Part shown: one piece after another, positions 39,661-51,464 of the stretch
Layout: each line of letters starts with the position of its first letter
Numbering within the stretch: the stretch's first letter is position 1
Assembly: GCA_965153355.1 (NCBI GenBank)
Contig: OZ231126.1
Coordinates: forward strand, 49,476,001 to 49,540,000
Length of the DNA stretch: 64,000 nucleotides
Origin: Flaccisagitta enflata
Lineage: Eukaryota; Chaetognatha; Sagittoidea; Aphragmophora
Direction: 5' to 3'
Translations under genes and position numbers: made by a program
Notes under the pieces: generated by a model
What the model was told of the DNA's origin: nothing
The model's input: the letters and a program-made list of their open reading frames with translations, nothing else
The model's database searches: none

Positions 39661-41040
39661 ATTGGATTCCATGACCTTGAAATAGTGTCTACATGTGAGA
39701 AAACTAAAAAATTGGCTTATTTTGGGGCGAATTTTGTTTTTTTGAGTATGATTTTACCATGAATCTGTTCAAAAGCTTTTTACATAAAATGAGAATCTCC
39801 ATTTCAAATTTTTTTGGAATCCAAGCATTTTTGGACGCGCAGTGAATAAAAAAATGATATCTTTATGTTTTACGGGCCCCTTTTGGGCCTTTTTAGGTAC
39901 CCCAACCATCATCTACCATCATGATTCTCTTTCCATCAGTCTCTTACATCAAGAAGTATAGCCCAAACAAATTTGGAAGGATTGGGTCTCTTTAAACAAG
40001 ACAATTTCTAAAAAAATAGCCAAAATAGGCTATTTTTAGCTTTTTTTTGGGTTGTGTTTCCAGGGGCCCCCTTGTAGAGCCCCCAAACCACCAGTAATGA
40101 ATTCCCCATGCATTTTCTTTTTAATTTGTCTATTTTCCAGGTTTTTTTAGTATAATTTTTCAGTTCTACAGCCTTGAAGTTACAAAATTGTGTTTTTTTT
40201 CATTTACCAGGTCATTTTGAACTGTAATAACTCGGCCATTTTTTGGAAATATCTGCGGAAATTTTTTCTGGGATCTCTCAAGATGCATGACTAACCATTT
40301 AAAAAAAAAAATTGGATTCAGGGACCTTGAAATAGTGTTTTCATGTAAGAATACTAAAAAATTGGGTTTTTTTTTGGCCGAATTTTGTTTTTTGGAGCAT
40401 AATTTCAACATGAAGCTGTTCAAAAGTGGCCACAAAACTTTGCAGGAAGATTGTTGCATAAAATGAGAAGTTCCATTTCAAATTTTGTAGGAATCCAAGC
40501 ATTTTTAGATGCGCAGTGAATAAAAAAGTGATATTTCGATGTTTTACGGGCCCTTTTTGGGCCTTTTTAGGTACCCCAACCATCACTTACCATGATGATC
40601 ATTTTTTTTTCAGTCTCTTACATCAAGAAGTATTACCACCAAAAAAATTTGGGGGTTGGGGTCTCATAAAGCAAAAAATTTTCAACAAAAATAGCCAAAA
40701 TAGGCTATTTTTGGCTGTTTTTTTTGGTGCGTTTCTAGGGGCCCCCTCGTAGGGCCCTAAAAACATCAAAAATGGAATCCTGATGCAATTTTACATAGAA
40801 ATCACTTTTTTTTTGGCACCCTCAACGATTTTTTTTTTCTTACAAGAAATAACGCAGCTAGCTGAAGATATGCATTTGAGGGCATTTGTTTTAATAATAT
40901 TTAATATAAACATATTTAATATAATCAAATTATAGTATATTATAGGGTTCCTTATAATTTATATAATATTTTAAATTAAGAACACTCATAGAATGTTAAA
41001 GGCTTTATTTGGCCTCAAAAATAAGAACATGAAGTACGTG

Positions 41041-41384
41041 TGTCAGGGTGCCAAAAAAGGGCGAAACTGGCTTCCTCCCCGCCCTCATCGTTTTCTTTTG
41101 CAAAATTCCTTTCAAACGAGCTGTCGCGCGACCTTTAATTCGATCGGGAACCATCGTTAGGGAGTGGTTGAAGTTTGTATTGAATTGGCATTGGAATAAA
41201 TATTTTTATTATGCAAATTTTTTCTCCTCCATAGATATATATGGAGACTTCATGGTCACACTAACGATGGTTCCCGATCGATTTGAAAGTCACGCGACGG
41301 GTCATTTGATAGCATTTAAGCAAAGAAAACAGATGTTGGCGGGGGGAAAGCCAATTTCAGCCGATTCCGGCACTCTGACATGCG
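41041..41384. mobile_element. 344-bp foldback nested in the composite
   Basis: GTCAGGGTGCC ... ACTGGCTTCCTCCCCGCC and CGATCGGGAACCATCGTTAG on the left are inverted on the right (CTAACGATGGTTCCCGATCG, GGCGGGGGGAAAGCCAATTT, GGCACTCTGAC). The arms are about 130 bp. Confidence 0.8.
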
Positions 41385-41438
41385 TAACATAAAACCTTCG
41401 AAAAAAAATTGACGTTCTTATAAAAAAAAAAGTGTACT

Positions 41439-43952
41439 GCTGGCCTCCTGCACTTGAAACTCATCAAAAGGGATTTGATTTTTAAGTCTCCAGGGGGGTG
41501 TATGGGCCCATAACATGACATGTTGTGGCAATCTGGGCTCATTTGACCCAAAAAAAGGACCCGGATGGGCTAATAAACAGGTCAAAACAGGTAAAAATTA
41601 AGGTTTTTTTGCAATTTGGCTTGCTGAAATGATTTCTGATAATGATTATTGTGCAAATATATAATTGTCTAATGTGAATCAAGTGCACAGGGTTGAATGA
41701 GGCCATAAAAGTTTTATTACTAGCCAAAATGAAGTCAAAATAGCTAAAAAACTGGTCAAAATAAGCAAGAACAACATTTTTCTGTTTTCTGGTTTATCAA
41801 AATGATTTTTAGGGACAATTTTAGTGAAAATTCATAATCATCTAATGTGAATCAAGTGAACAAAGTTGTATGAGCCCATTAAAGCTTTAAAACTGGCTAA
41901 AATCAGATTAAATAGCTGAAAAACTGGTCAAAACAAGTAAAAACAAAAATTGCAGCATTTTTTCATTTCCTGTTTTTATGTTAAGATACCTAAAGAGATT
42001 AACTGTAAAAACATGTTATTGTTCAATGTAAATTAAGTGTATCAAGTTGTGGGAGCCCATGGGGGTCTAAAAACAGGCAAAAATTAGCTATCAAGCAGCC
42101 TAGAGTCTGACTTTTTAACTGTCCATCAACAATTCTAATGCAAGATTTAACTACGATGCAACAATCAGAAAAAAAAATTCATATTTTAAAAAACATTTGA
42201 AAAAGATGTTCTTGGTTTTTAAAATAGTAGGATAAGGAAGGTAAAACATGGTCAAACAATTCAAAATATGCCAAAAGTCATATCATGTGAGAATCTTTGA
42301 CTAAACCATTTGATTTGCAGATTGGAAATTAAAGCGAAACTTTGGATCCATTTTACAGACATTCATTTTCACATAATATATCTTTTAAAAAAGATATTGC
42401 GGGAGCAGCTGCTTAAAGATTCAGATCTAGAACTGAAAGGTCATTCCCTTAATGACCTCACAATTCATGAGAGCAAAAACAGGATCTCTTCGCTTGATGT
42501 TTTATGCAAGATTGATAGAGGGCCTCCTTGTTAAAACATGTTTTTCTTCATATGCATCAACACTTTCTCCTTCACTATAAATCCAATATGTTTTCCCTGT
42601 ATCATCCTTGGCTCTAGTCTTGATAGCTTGAATTAGATGAGCCTTGATTGTGTCACTGACCTCATCATAGGAGATGACTGAACAGACAGACTATTAATTT
42701 TCAAGAGGTGCAATGAAGAACTCCTCTTCTGATGGTGGCCATTTCAAGTCAACAAAAGGCTCTTCAGATTTTTTTAATGATTGAGTGCGCTTAAGAGTAG
42801 GGTTTGAAGCCAAAACATTTGTTCTTTTATAAATGTCTTCAACAGTAATCACTAATTGGTTAGAAGAGTCAACGGCATGCAGTTCCAGGAGATTTTGATA
42901 CATCTTTGTGAAAGAGATATTATATTGCTTGAACAAAACAAAGTCATTTGGAAGCTCTGAAAATATCAGCTTTATCTCTTTCCCCATCAGAGATAATCTA
43001 TCTTGCTCACTGAACTTCTGAATCTTGGCAAACATCAAGTTGACATCATCTCGTGAAGTTACAGGTCCATGGAAGTTGTGGTTCCTTCTATTTTCAGCAC
43101 ACTGTGCATTGAGCTTGTTTTTTGGTTGCCCTCTGGCAAGAATGTCAGCCTTTGAATCAGTGACATAAATCTTGGCTTTCATGATATCCTTTTGAGCTTT
43201 TGTCCAGTCTGCTTCAATTTTGTCAACTTATTTCTTTTAACTCTTCAACTCTATTTTTTTTCACCATCTTTTCTGCACCATTTGTGAAAGCCAAGTCAGC
43301 ATTGGAGCTGAGCACTAGCCTTTTACTAATTACAGGAAAGGCAGCACCTGCTTTTTTTTTAGCTGTGCTGTCATTTGTTCAAAATAGTTTTAACCAACTT
43401 TTTTATCAGTTGCTCCTGAGTGAAAATCTCAGAGAGAGAAAGAAAAAGAAAGAGATTTTTGATGTTTTACAATGATTTTGACCTAACATTAGCCTAATAC
43501 TGCTTTGACCTAAGCCTGATGCATATACATTACTGGTCTAAAGAAATATAAAGAAAAATCAATCTAATCAACTATCTTTCAAGTTTTTTAACAACTATAT
43601 TTGAACACTTTTTTTGTAGATTTATGCTTAATTTAGCTTAATTTGACCTAATTTTGACGTGTTCAAGCCCTAATCAAAGCTCAAATTTTTTCCTTAAACT
43701 ACCACACTACCAAATTAGCATTGATCTATTCATATTTTTTACATACTACCTGAATCATGCAAGCAATTACTGAAAAAACCAGTTTTGGCCTATTTTGACC
43801 AGGTTTTTGGGCCATCCGGGTCCTTTTTTTGGGCCAACTGGGCCCAGATTGCCAGAATACATTGTGTATTGGGCCCATACACATGTCTAGTGCCTTAAAA
43901 ATGTCATCAGAAAAAAATCCTAATTTTTTTTGCCCAAGTGCAGGAGGCCAGC
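41439..43952. mobile_element. DNA-transposon-like element with terminal inverted repeats
   Basis: An 18-base end, GCTGGCCTCCTGCACTTG (41439-41456), is repeated exactly inverted at 43935-43952. Similarity continues inwards about 150 bases on each side (the GGGCCCATA, CCCGGGTCC-like and GACCNAAAA segments). The interior carries the decayed ORF at 42510-43440. Superfamily is unclear and no target duplication was fixed. Confidence 0.55.
42510..43440 (-). pseudogene. Decayed ORF of unknown family inside a TIR-bounded element
   Basis: The longest open piece is 43182-42694 (162 codons), rich in charged residues. It contains KAQKDIMKAKIYVTDSKAD just after its upstream frameshift and GPVTSRDDVNLMFAKIQKFS. 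A coding-like reading continues upstream in another frame (about 43340-43235: FPVISKRLVLSSNADLAFTN), broken by a frameshift near 43228. It also continues downstream after the stop (about 42690-42513: VISYDEVSDTIKAHLIQAIK). Non-random composition across three frames suggests one gene broken by indels. No DDE or helicase motif is visible, so it may be an accessory protein of the element or a captured gene. Confidence 0.5.
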
Positions 43953-43992
43953 TACTGCCACTACTGCCATGGCAGCACCTTTTGTTGGACAC

Positions 43993-44156
43993 CAATTTCT
44001 TCTAGAAAAAACAAGGCCGGATACACGGCAATCCAGTCGCGGACGGTTGGGCAGGAGCAGTAATGCGGAAACCGCTCGTAATTCAAAAATGTTACTTACT
44101 TACTTATGTACCGACCGACACAGCAAGTTCTAGAGTCGCGTGTCCGCGACTAAAAA
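43993..44156 (+). mobile_element. B-family element, short complete copy
   Basis: AACAAGGCCGGATACACGGC head, GCAGGAGCAGTAATGC, a minimal core (TTACTTAC units, ACCGACCGAC), GTTCTAG, hairpin AGTCGCGTGTCCGCGACT at 44134-44151, AAAAA. About 160 bp: the core can be almost absent. Confidence 0.78.
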
Positions 44157-44218
44157 TGAGGGGAAAGGAGTAAAGGAAAAAAAAAAAGATAGGATGAAAG
44201 AAAAAAGTAGGAAACAAC

Positions 44219-44437
44219 TGACGCGGGGTCACAATATCATTACGGACGGGTGGGCAGGGGCATCTAACCCCCATCCACCCCCACACACATGCCAAAAAAA
44301 ACATTTGAAATGCTTTTTTTTACACTTTTTGACTCATGCGTAAGGGACAGACGGATGGATGAACGGACCAACGGACCAACGGACCAACGGATGTACAGAC
44401 AAAGCCTCTTAAAGAGTTGCGTGTCCGCAACTAAAAA
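44219..44437 (+). mobile_element. B-family variant with AGTTGCG hairpin
   Basis: GACGCGGGGTCACAATATCA head variant, GGACGGGTGGGCAGGGGC, core (GGACCAAC)n, GACAAAGCCTCTTAA, hairpin AGTTGCGTGTCCGCAACT (44415-44432), AAAAA. Confidence 0.72.
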
Positions 44438-44679
44438 GAGAAAAAAAGGAGAGAGAGAAAGCAAAACTAAGTTGTTTATTGTGAAACTATGGCAGTAATC
44501 ACTGTTTATTACAGTTATAGGAAAAAAAACACTGGTTAGTTTTTGATGCGGCACTAAATATGTCAGACACTGATTGGAGGGTGGCAGTATTAAATAATCA
44601 TATTTCCTACGCCCCTGTTCAATGTTAAACAGTTGTGAAAAAAGTTACTAGTCTAGGGGTATAGGGGTCTAGGGGTATA

Positions 44680-44887
<208 letters not shown>

Positions 44888-45161
44888 CTATCTATCCGTC
44901 TGTCTTTCTGTCTCTTTCTCTGCCTATCCGGCCTATGCTCCGGGTAGTAACTTTGAATTTGAATAATGCTTCTGTTTTTTTTTCTCCATCGGAACCAACC
45001 ATCAATTTATGAAATCATCCTATTTCCTTTTCCGTCCAATCAAAATCAACGCCCCTTTTCAGTCACAAACTAAACGGACGACTTTGAAAGAAGCTGTGTC
45101 TGCTCGCCGCACTTTGGCCAGGTGCGCACAATCACCCTCCACACCCCAAACAAACTCACAA

Positions 45162-45293
<132 letters not shown>

Positions 45294-45543
45294 TAAGTCG
45301 GTATATAAAATGCGCGATTTCACACTTTCTAACTCGAGAGTGATTTGAGCCTATTTCACCAAGACCCACAAAATAACCCATTCCACTCCGACTACTTTCC
45401 ACTACATCCTAACATTCCACTTTTCTGCCTGATCGTGAACCTTTAGACAGAGAGCGTGAAATTTGGAGGGCGATGACCGCACATGACGTCGATGTGCCAC
45501 GTGGGGGTAATTACGGCTCAAGATGACCTGTTCCATGGGACTC

Positions 45544-45544
<1 letters not shown>

Positions 45545-45602
<58 letters not shown>

Positions 45603-45622
45603 AGAAAGAAAGACAGAAAGAT

Positions 45623-45672
<50 letters not shown>
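45545..45672. repeat. (GA)n then (GAAA)n microsatellite
   Basis: GA run to about 45598, then GAAA units. It directly precedes a B element. Confidence 0.93.
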
Positions 45673-45681
45673 GGAGGATGA

Positions 45682-45822
45682 AACAAGGCCGTATACACTT
45701 CCCCCAGTCGCGAACGGTTGGGCAGGAGCGGAAAATAGAAATGTCACGGACGGACCGACCATCCGACGGACGGACCGGCCGATATGGCAAGTTCTAGAGT
45801 CGCGTGTCCGCGACTAAAAAAA
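45682..45822 (+). mobile_element. B-family element, complete
   Basis: AACAAGGCCGTATACACTTC head, GGTTGGGCAGGAGCGG, core (ACGGACGGACCGACC), GCAAGTTCTAG, hairpin AGTCGCGTGTCCGCGACT (45798-45815), eight A's. Confidence 0.78.
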
Positions 45823-46256
45823 AAGCAAAAAAGACTGAAAGCAAGGGAAAAGAAAAAGAAATAGTCAAACAAAGAAAGAAAGAAAGTGAGCGAGAAAAGA
45901 AGAAGGAAAGAAAAAGAAAAAAATAGGGAACGAGTGAAAGATTGATACAAGAGGGAAATGGCACAGAAGGAGAAGGAACGGAACGTGATGGAAAAATGAA
46001 GTGAAAAATGTTGAGATGATGCAAATTATGCCCGCGATACAATTGCTCCTCGTAGTGCCAGCTGTGCCGGTGTTTGAAATCTAGCTTAAGTAGGGAAAAG
46101 CTCTTACTTTGACTAGCTCACTATTACAAGCTCACTATGACAAGCGCACTATTAGCGGCTGCAGCGCGGAAGGCACCGGGATCTTTCATTTTTGCTTACC
46201 AAGTGTTTACAAAGTTATTATTTTTTCTTGTCTATTTAACAATTAACATGGTTCAA
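45823..46256. other. Purine-rich DNA, no gene
   Basis: GAAA-rich to about 45960, then unremarkable sequence. No coding or RNA signal. Confidence 0.35.
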
Positions 46257-46304
46257 CCCGACCGACAGACCGACGGACCGATGGACAAAAACAAAAACAC
46301 CGTA

Positions 46305-46694
46305 CAGTGGAACTCCACAATAACAGCCCCGCTTTTAAAGGTTCTCTATCAATAAAGGTCAACATTTTGAGGTCCCAAATGGTAGTTTTTAATGTGATTT
46401 CACCTCTCTTTAACACCTGTTACAGTGAAAACGTCTCAGCAACACTTAAAACAAAACTATAAAAATCTTACCCTAGTTGGCCCAGTAAGCTGAAATTTTA
46501 ACTAAAACGTCCTAGTACCTTTGAGCAGCTACAGTTGAAATTTTGTCTTCCTGGGCCAACTAGAAGTAAGCTTTTCATAGTTTTAATATGAGTGTTGCTG
46601 TGACGTTTTTACTTTAACAGGTGTTAAAGGTTATCCTGAGATAAAGGTGATAAATCTTCAGTCCCAATGGGAGCGATAAGGCGGGGTCCTACTG
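46305..46694. mobile_element. 390-bp MITE with TA duplication
   Basis: CAGTGGAACTCCACAATAAC at the left and inverted CAGTAGGACCCCGCCTTATC at the right, with TA at 46303-46304 and 46695-46696. Arms match through AACACCTGTTA, GTTGGCCCAG and GTTTTA. The end resembles those of Tc1/mariner-type MITEs. Confidence 0.8.
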
Positions 46695-46696
46695 TA

Positions 46697-47215
46697 TTTT
46701 CGAGTGTCTTAGCTAGAATAGGAGGTCATTCCTCTTCGGTTGGGTCTGAAGACTGAAAGCCGGTAATCAAACCTTGGGGAATTTCCAGGCTTCCTTCTTC
46801 TCCCGAGGATATTGCCAACCATGATATGACAGGACTTTCTCGTTACTTATTGGCAAACTCAATCGACGGACGATCACATAATCATATTGAGACTGTTGTT
46901 TTTCTCACTGTCTGTGTGACAATTTTTTCCGTATTATCTGACGGTCTTTCCGTATTTCTGTCTGTCCGCCTGTCTACCTGTCTGTCTGTCCGCCTGTCTG
47001 CCTGACTACCGGTCTCATTCTTTTCAGAGGGGAATGCAAAAAATTATTTCTTTAAATGCCTTCATTTTTAAGTTTGGCAACAACTATGCGTCTGCGTAAT
47101 GCGCATTTCCTATAATTTTTTATCAATTTATTCCATCTACCTTTCAGCGTGCCTGTCTGTCTGTCTGTCTTTCTATCTGTCTGTCTACCTCCGTTCGTTA
47201 CTTGTCCATTTGGTG
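46697..47215. repeat. Unassigned DNA with (CTGT)n patches
   Basis: CTGTCTGTC runs near 46960-47000 and 47150-47185. No coding segment. Confidence 0.45.
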
Positions 47216-47468
47216 ACTGTTTTTCTAAATCAGCGCATCTGAAAACATAAAAAAGGTTACACAATCTTATTTTATTTGAAACAATCGCGGACATGTTTAA
47301 AAAGAGGCTCATGGCTGAGTCACAAGCTGAAACAAAAATATTTTCATCTACTTTTGTAACGTGTGCGTGTCCAATCTGTAAAATGATTTTTTTTTCTTCT
47401 AAAGTGTACCTTTGAATTAAAACATTGAACATAGCATAAGATTCGTAACTCGTTAACAATATTGTTAA

Positions 47469-48213
47469 TCAATTCATGACCAGTACTCTCTCCCAAATTC
47501 TGAGGCCGCTGACGGCGACGGTTGTGTAACCTCCGTAACTGGAATCCAACACGCTGATCCCGATGCATCGGAACTTTTCGTGGACGCTGTCGTCGGCGTC
47601 GCAATACTTGCTTTGCGTACCCCGCTCAAACGGTTTCCCGGACAGGTCTTCGCATAAAACGGTCCACGCGGATTTTTCGTTGCAGACGGGATCGTTGGAG
47701 GCGATGAACTGCCATTTAGTGGCGCCGCACCAAAAGCCATTGTCGCCGCATCCGGGCTTAAGTCCCGGTCTAAAAGAGATGCGACTCGGGACGAAAGCTG
47801 TCGGGAACTCGTACCAAAGAAGATGCGGGAAAGGGTAGACTAAGTTGCCGGTGCCATTCTCGTTCCGACCGCTTTGGTAGAAAGTCTCGTCCTTGTGTTG
47901 GAAGGCGTTGGCCGGTTGGTAACTCGGGCCCCTGTCGTAGCGCGATGAAGAACCTACTTTGCCACCGACGCAGGAAGTCTCCTTCAGCGTGTATCCTGGA
48001 TGTGTACAATGCAATTTCGAATCGAGATGTAAATGAGGAATGTGACTTAAGTTGGTTCAAAGACTCATCAAAGTGGGCCAGAATTACAAAAATGCTTAAA
48101 AAAAGAAAAAAAATTTTCGACCTTGCTAGTTGACGCTTACTTGTTGATTCAATCGACGAAGCTGTCAACAAAAACGAAACTACTTGAATTGCCAAAATTA
48201 AGGAGCGCTCCAT
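47469..48213 (-). CDS. Secreted discoidin/F5-8C-like protein, two exons
   Basis: Exon 1 is 48213-48141 and exon 2 is 47995-47469, joined across a 145-bp GT-AG intron (donor GTAAGC, acceptor CATCCAG) in phase 1. The product is 199 aa. Exon 1 encodes a signal peptide beginning MERSLILAIQVVSFLLTASS. The mature part has seven cysteines. Patterns such as LWYEF, PSRISFRPG, KWQFIASNDPVCNE, AWTVLCEDLSG and a closing GLRIWERV resemble the galactose-binding-like beta-sandwich of discoidin/F5-8 type C domains. A lectin or adhesion role is inference. Codons are GC-richer than the flanks. A possible AATAAA (minus strand) lies at 47271-47276. The alternative start inside the intron at 48014 would lose the signal peptide. 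Confidence 0.78.
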
Positions 48214-49210
48214 TTTGAAATAAAATTTCGATTATTTTAAATAGACCAAATTCGAGAGAGTGATCTCCTCAACAATTTTGTGAAACCTTCAAGTCGCGGT
48301 TATGCTAAGCAAAACCCGATTACGAATCATGTAATCAAAGAAAGACTCGACTCTACTTGAATCACGTGATTGATTTCTGTAAAGTCGTATGCGAGATAGG
48401 GGCCTTTTTGCGGGTGACAAAAGAAAGTGATAACTCAAAAGAAGACACGCGGAAAAATAAATGGACTGACGCAAAGGCAGAGGACGGACAGACTGATGAT
48501 GACTAACTAACCACCGCAACTGGCAAAAGTCGTTGTTGATTGTCTCATAACTTTGAAAATAGTTATTTCAAATTCAGCACTGCAACTAATCATAAGCGAA
48601 CCAAACTAAAAAGAAGAAGCACAACCAATCATAATCAAACCAAATTAAAAAGAAGAAGAAGAATAAATTATAAAAGTTTCTTTCTTCCACCACTCCTTCC
48701 TCTCTTTTTACCTATCTTTCCCAATGACACGTTGTCTCTCTTGTTCTCTAAAGACACTCTCACAGTCCTTCGGTCTGTGCATTCATTAGTCTGTTGATGA
48801 GTCCACTCATTGATAATGCCATCACATCACCTTTTGCTTGATGAAATGATAAAAGCCTAAGTAGTTAAGAAACGTTTATTTTATATCTTATTGAAAACAT
48901 TTTCCGTTTTTTTTCATCAAACACCCCGTGAATAAATCTTCCTTAAGGATGTCCTCGATTATAGACGGTATACTTGAAAGATTGTCTATCGCTCAGCATA
49001 TCAATTCTCACGGTGGAAGCATCGTTGGTCAATTGAGCTGTTTCTTTTTTTTTCTTCATCTTTTGCGGTCTCGATTTGTTCTTCTTTTGATGGCGGAGTC
49101 GATTCTTTTCTATTCTTGCTGACGCAGTTTTCTGGCAGCTGTGACCAAATGTTTCAGGTCTGCCGATTAAATGGTTTCCCATTAATCGTCGTTGCCACGG
49201 AATCTCGGCA
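48214..49210. other. Upstream flank of the secreted-protein gene, no further feature
   Basis: No clear core promoter could be fixed. Two near-identical phrases (CAACTAATCATAAGCGAACC, CAACCAATCATAATCAAACC) lie at about 48584 and 48622. Confidence 0.3.
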
Positions 49211-49215
49211 ACACC

Positions 49216-49425
49216 GGCCTCCATCATAATGACGAAGATGAGGAGAGGGTGGGGATGAGGAGGGGGTGGGGATGAGGAGAGGATGGGGATGAGGTGGGGA
49301 TAAGGTGGTGGTGGGGTAGAGGCTAGGTAAGAGTCGCCGGGGCAATATTGTCCTCCATCAAAATGACGGACGGAGATGAGGAGAGGGTGGGGATGAGATG
49401 AGGATGACGAGTGGGTGGGGAAAAA
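49216..49425. repeat. G-rich minisatellite (GGGGATGAGGAGGGGGTG type)
   Basis: About 15-18 bp units flanked by near-duplicate sequences (GGCCTCCATCATAATGACG and GTCCTCCATCAAAATGACG). Related arrays lie at 50008-50480. Confidence 0.75.
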
Positions 49426-49985
49426 TAGAGATACCATCTTGGCCATAAATATAAGCACAGCTTTAAAGTGTCATAACTCGCTTAATTTTTAACGCACAGA
49501 GATGATTTTTTTTCTTCAAAATTTGCGTCTTTGAAAAATCTATCAAATAAGACCAAGATGGTTCCTGTATCTCTATTCGTTAAGAAATGAGAGCCAAATG
49601 AATAAAACATTTGCTTTTTGCAAGCGTGGTTGGGCAAATCTTTCTTAGTTTATGGAGAATGGTGCATTGGCACATTGCGCCAAATATACTGTATTCTGTA
49701 AGATCGACGACTTAAGCTTGTCTAGGGTTACCCCACATCAATTTGCATCTCAATCCAATTGAGATTAAAAACCTGCGGAAACAGGGGAAAACAACATGCA
49801 AAGCAGGGCTGAAATGAATTGCATAAATGGTTTGAAACAACATCACTCTAGAGTACCTCCAGTCTCTCTACAAGTCAATGGCAAAGTGAATGCAGGCGGT
49901 GGTAGATGCCCAACATAATCATACTAAATATTAGATGCAGTTTTATATGTTTGTTGCTCACTTCTAGTCAATTAATCAACTTATC
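49426..49985. other. No recognised feature
   Basis: Ordinary AT-rich sequence without repeats or coding signal. Confidence 0.35.
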
Positions 49986-50007
49986 CACCTACTGTGCTTA
50001 TATTTAT

Positions 50008-50480
50008 GGCCAAGATGGTAAGGTGGGGATGAGGTGTGGATGAGGTGGGGGCGGGGTACAGGTTAGGTAGGAATCGCTCGGGGAACATTGGTCTCCACAT
50101 CACAACTTCAGAGATGGAGAGAGGGTGGGGGTGAGGTAGGGGTGAGGTGGTGGTGAGGTACAGGCTAGGTAAGAATCGCTCAGGAAACAACGGTCTCCAC
50201 AATACTGGCGGAGACGGTGAGAGGATGGGGTGGGGATCAGGTGGGGATGAGGTGAGGGTGGGGTAGAGGTTAGGCAAGGGTCGCCACAGCAACACCAGCC
50301 TCCATCATAACGTAAGCGATGGGGAGAGGGTGGGGATGAGGTCGGGGTGAGGTGGGGGCGGGGTACAGGCTAGGTGAGAATCGCTACGGTAACAACGGTC
50401 TCCACAATAATGGCGGAGACGGTAAGAGGGGGGGGTTCGGGCGGTATGGAGGTATAGTTGATGGCGGAGATGGGAAGAGG
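50008..50480. repeat. G-rich minisatellite with 130-bp higher-order period
   Basis: Blocks of GGTGGGGATGAGGTG units alternate with a conserved linker (GGTTAGGTAGGAATCGCTCG, GGTCTCCACAA) at about 50060, 50160, 50275 and 50370. This gives a composite unit of roughly 100-130 bp. Confidence 0.75.
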
Positions 50481-50838
50481 TTAGGGATGGGTTGGGGAAG
50501 GGTGGTAACGGGATGCGACTGGATGAGGACGACATTGTTACGATATGTTTGGTTGCTGTAAAGCATGTTCGGTTGCTGCCTCGTTACTGTATGCAGGATG
50601 GCTTCATTTTGGTAAAAATAACAATTCATGCAGTGGTAAGATTGAGTATTTTTTTTTTTTTGGTGTATTTTAGCAATGGACGTATGGAATAGAATTGGAT
50701 AACTGGTGCCTGTTGAAATTGATAGTAAGATAAAAGATGTATGGCTTATTGCACTGAAGCTTCAGGCCGTTGGCTTTTCATTAACCGGTTTATTGGAAGT
50801 TGACGTTGAAGTTGAATTTTTAACTAATTTCTGATTTA

Positions 50839-51122
50839 GGGGGCGTTTCTAGTCGAAGACGATCGCGTTTTGAAAGGGCCACTCGGTCGCTGGCTATGTT
50901 CATTTGCTCGTACCGCTCACTCTGCTCACGCGCTACGCAGCGCTCCGCTTCGCTATGCTCGCTTCGCTAAGCTCGCTTCGCTACGCTCGCTCCGTTCACG
51001 GGCTTGCTCACCCAATTCGCTCACTCCCTCGTGGGACAGTTGAAATTCTTGAATATCTGTTCACACTGTTATCGCGTTTCACGGGAACAAACGCGTTTTT
51101 GGCGCTCACTAGAAACACGCCC
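50839..51122. mobile_element. 284-bp PIF/Harbinger-like MITE carrying a CGCTTCGCTA array
   Basis: GGGGGCGTTTCTAGT at the left is inverted at the right (ACTAGAAACACGCCC), with TTA on both sides (50836-50838 and 51123-51125). A TTA/TWA target is known for PIF/Harbinger. The middle (50905-51010) is a degenerate 10-bp CTTCGCTACG/CTCGCTTCGC array. Confidence 0.65.
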
Positions 51123-51367
51123 TTAAAAAGAAACGAAAGACGAAGAAAAAGAATAAGAGTTCATTGACAGCCACGACGCGTCTTCATAAATAAGGCGAAA
51201 TGCTGTGGAAAAGGTGAGTTGAGAATGATTAACATGAAGTTGGTTGGGAAGTCAAGGGCGTAGATCTCGTCAGAAAAGAATTCAAGATAGAAAAAAGGTG
51301 TAAGTCGCGTAAAGGAAAGGACGAGCGCTGATTATACATAACTGTAGTCAGGTCTATGTTTAGAAGG

Positions 51368-51440
51368 GATGTGGTAGTGGTCGATTTCTATGCCGTTTTC
51401 ACTGCTTCCGCTTCCGGTTCCACTTCCGGTTCCGAAATAA
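51368..51440. repeat. C-family fragment
   Basis: GATGTGGTAGTGG resembles the left end of C2, and CTTCCGCTTCCGGTTCCACT the inverted core. Short and diverged. Confidence 0.45.
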
Positions 51441-51464
51441 TAATTGTTCTATTTTCCAATCAAG

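Larger units (their letters stand above)
37533..41437. mobile_element. 3.9-kb composite palindrome with tandem inner units
   Basis: The outer ends (CTTTTTTTTTTTATAAGAAC and its inverse at 41411-41437) enclose 37790-38620. That segment is inverted at 40060-40860 (GGGGGCCCCTAGAAACGC, AGCCAAAATAGGCTAT, CCAACCATCA). On the right a unit of about 650 bp occurs in tandem (39660 and 40312 both start ATTGGATTC). A third diverged partial unit lies at 38820-39310. No intact ORF. Confidence 0.72.

Noticed and set aside
47469-48014. Single-exon start at the intronic ATG (48014)
   Set aside because: It would lack a signal peptide. The upstream exon with a signal peptide joins in phase through good GT-AG sites.
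50905-51010. Bacterial or algal insert suggested by CTTCGCTACG repeats
   Set aside because: The array is enclosed by MITE ends with a TTA duplication, so a local repeat core explains it.
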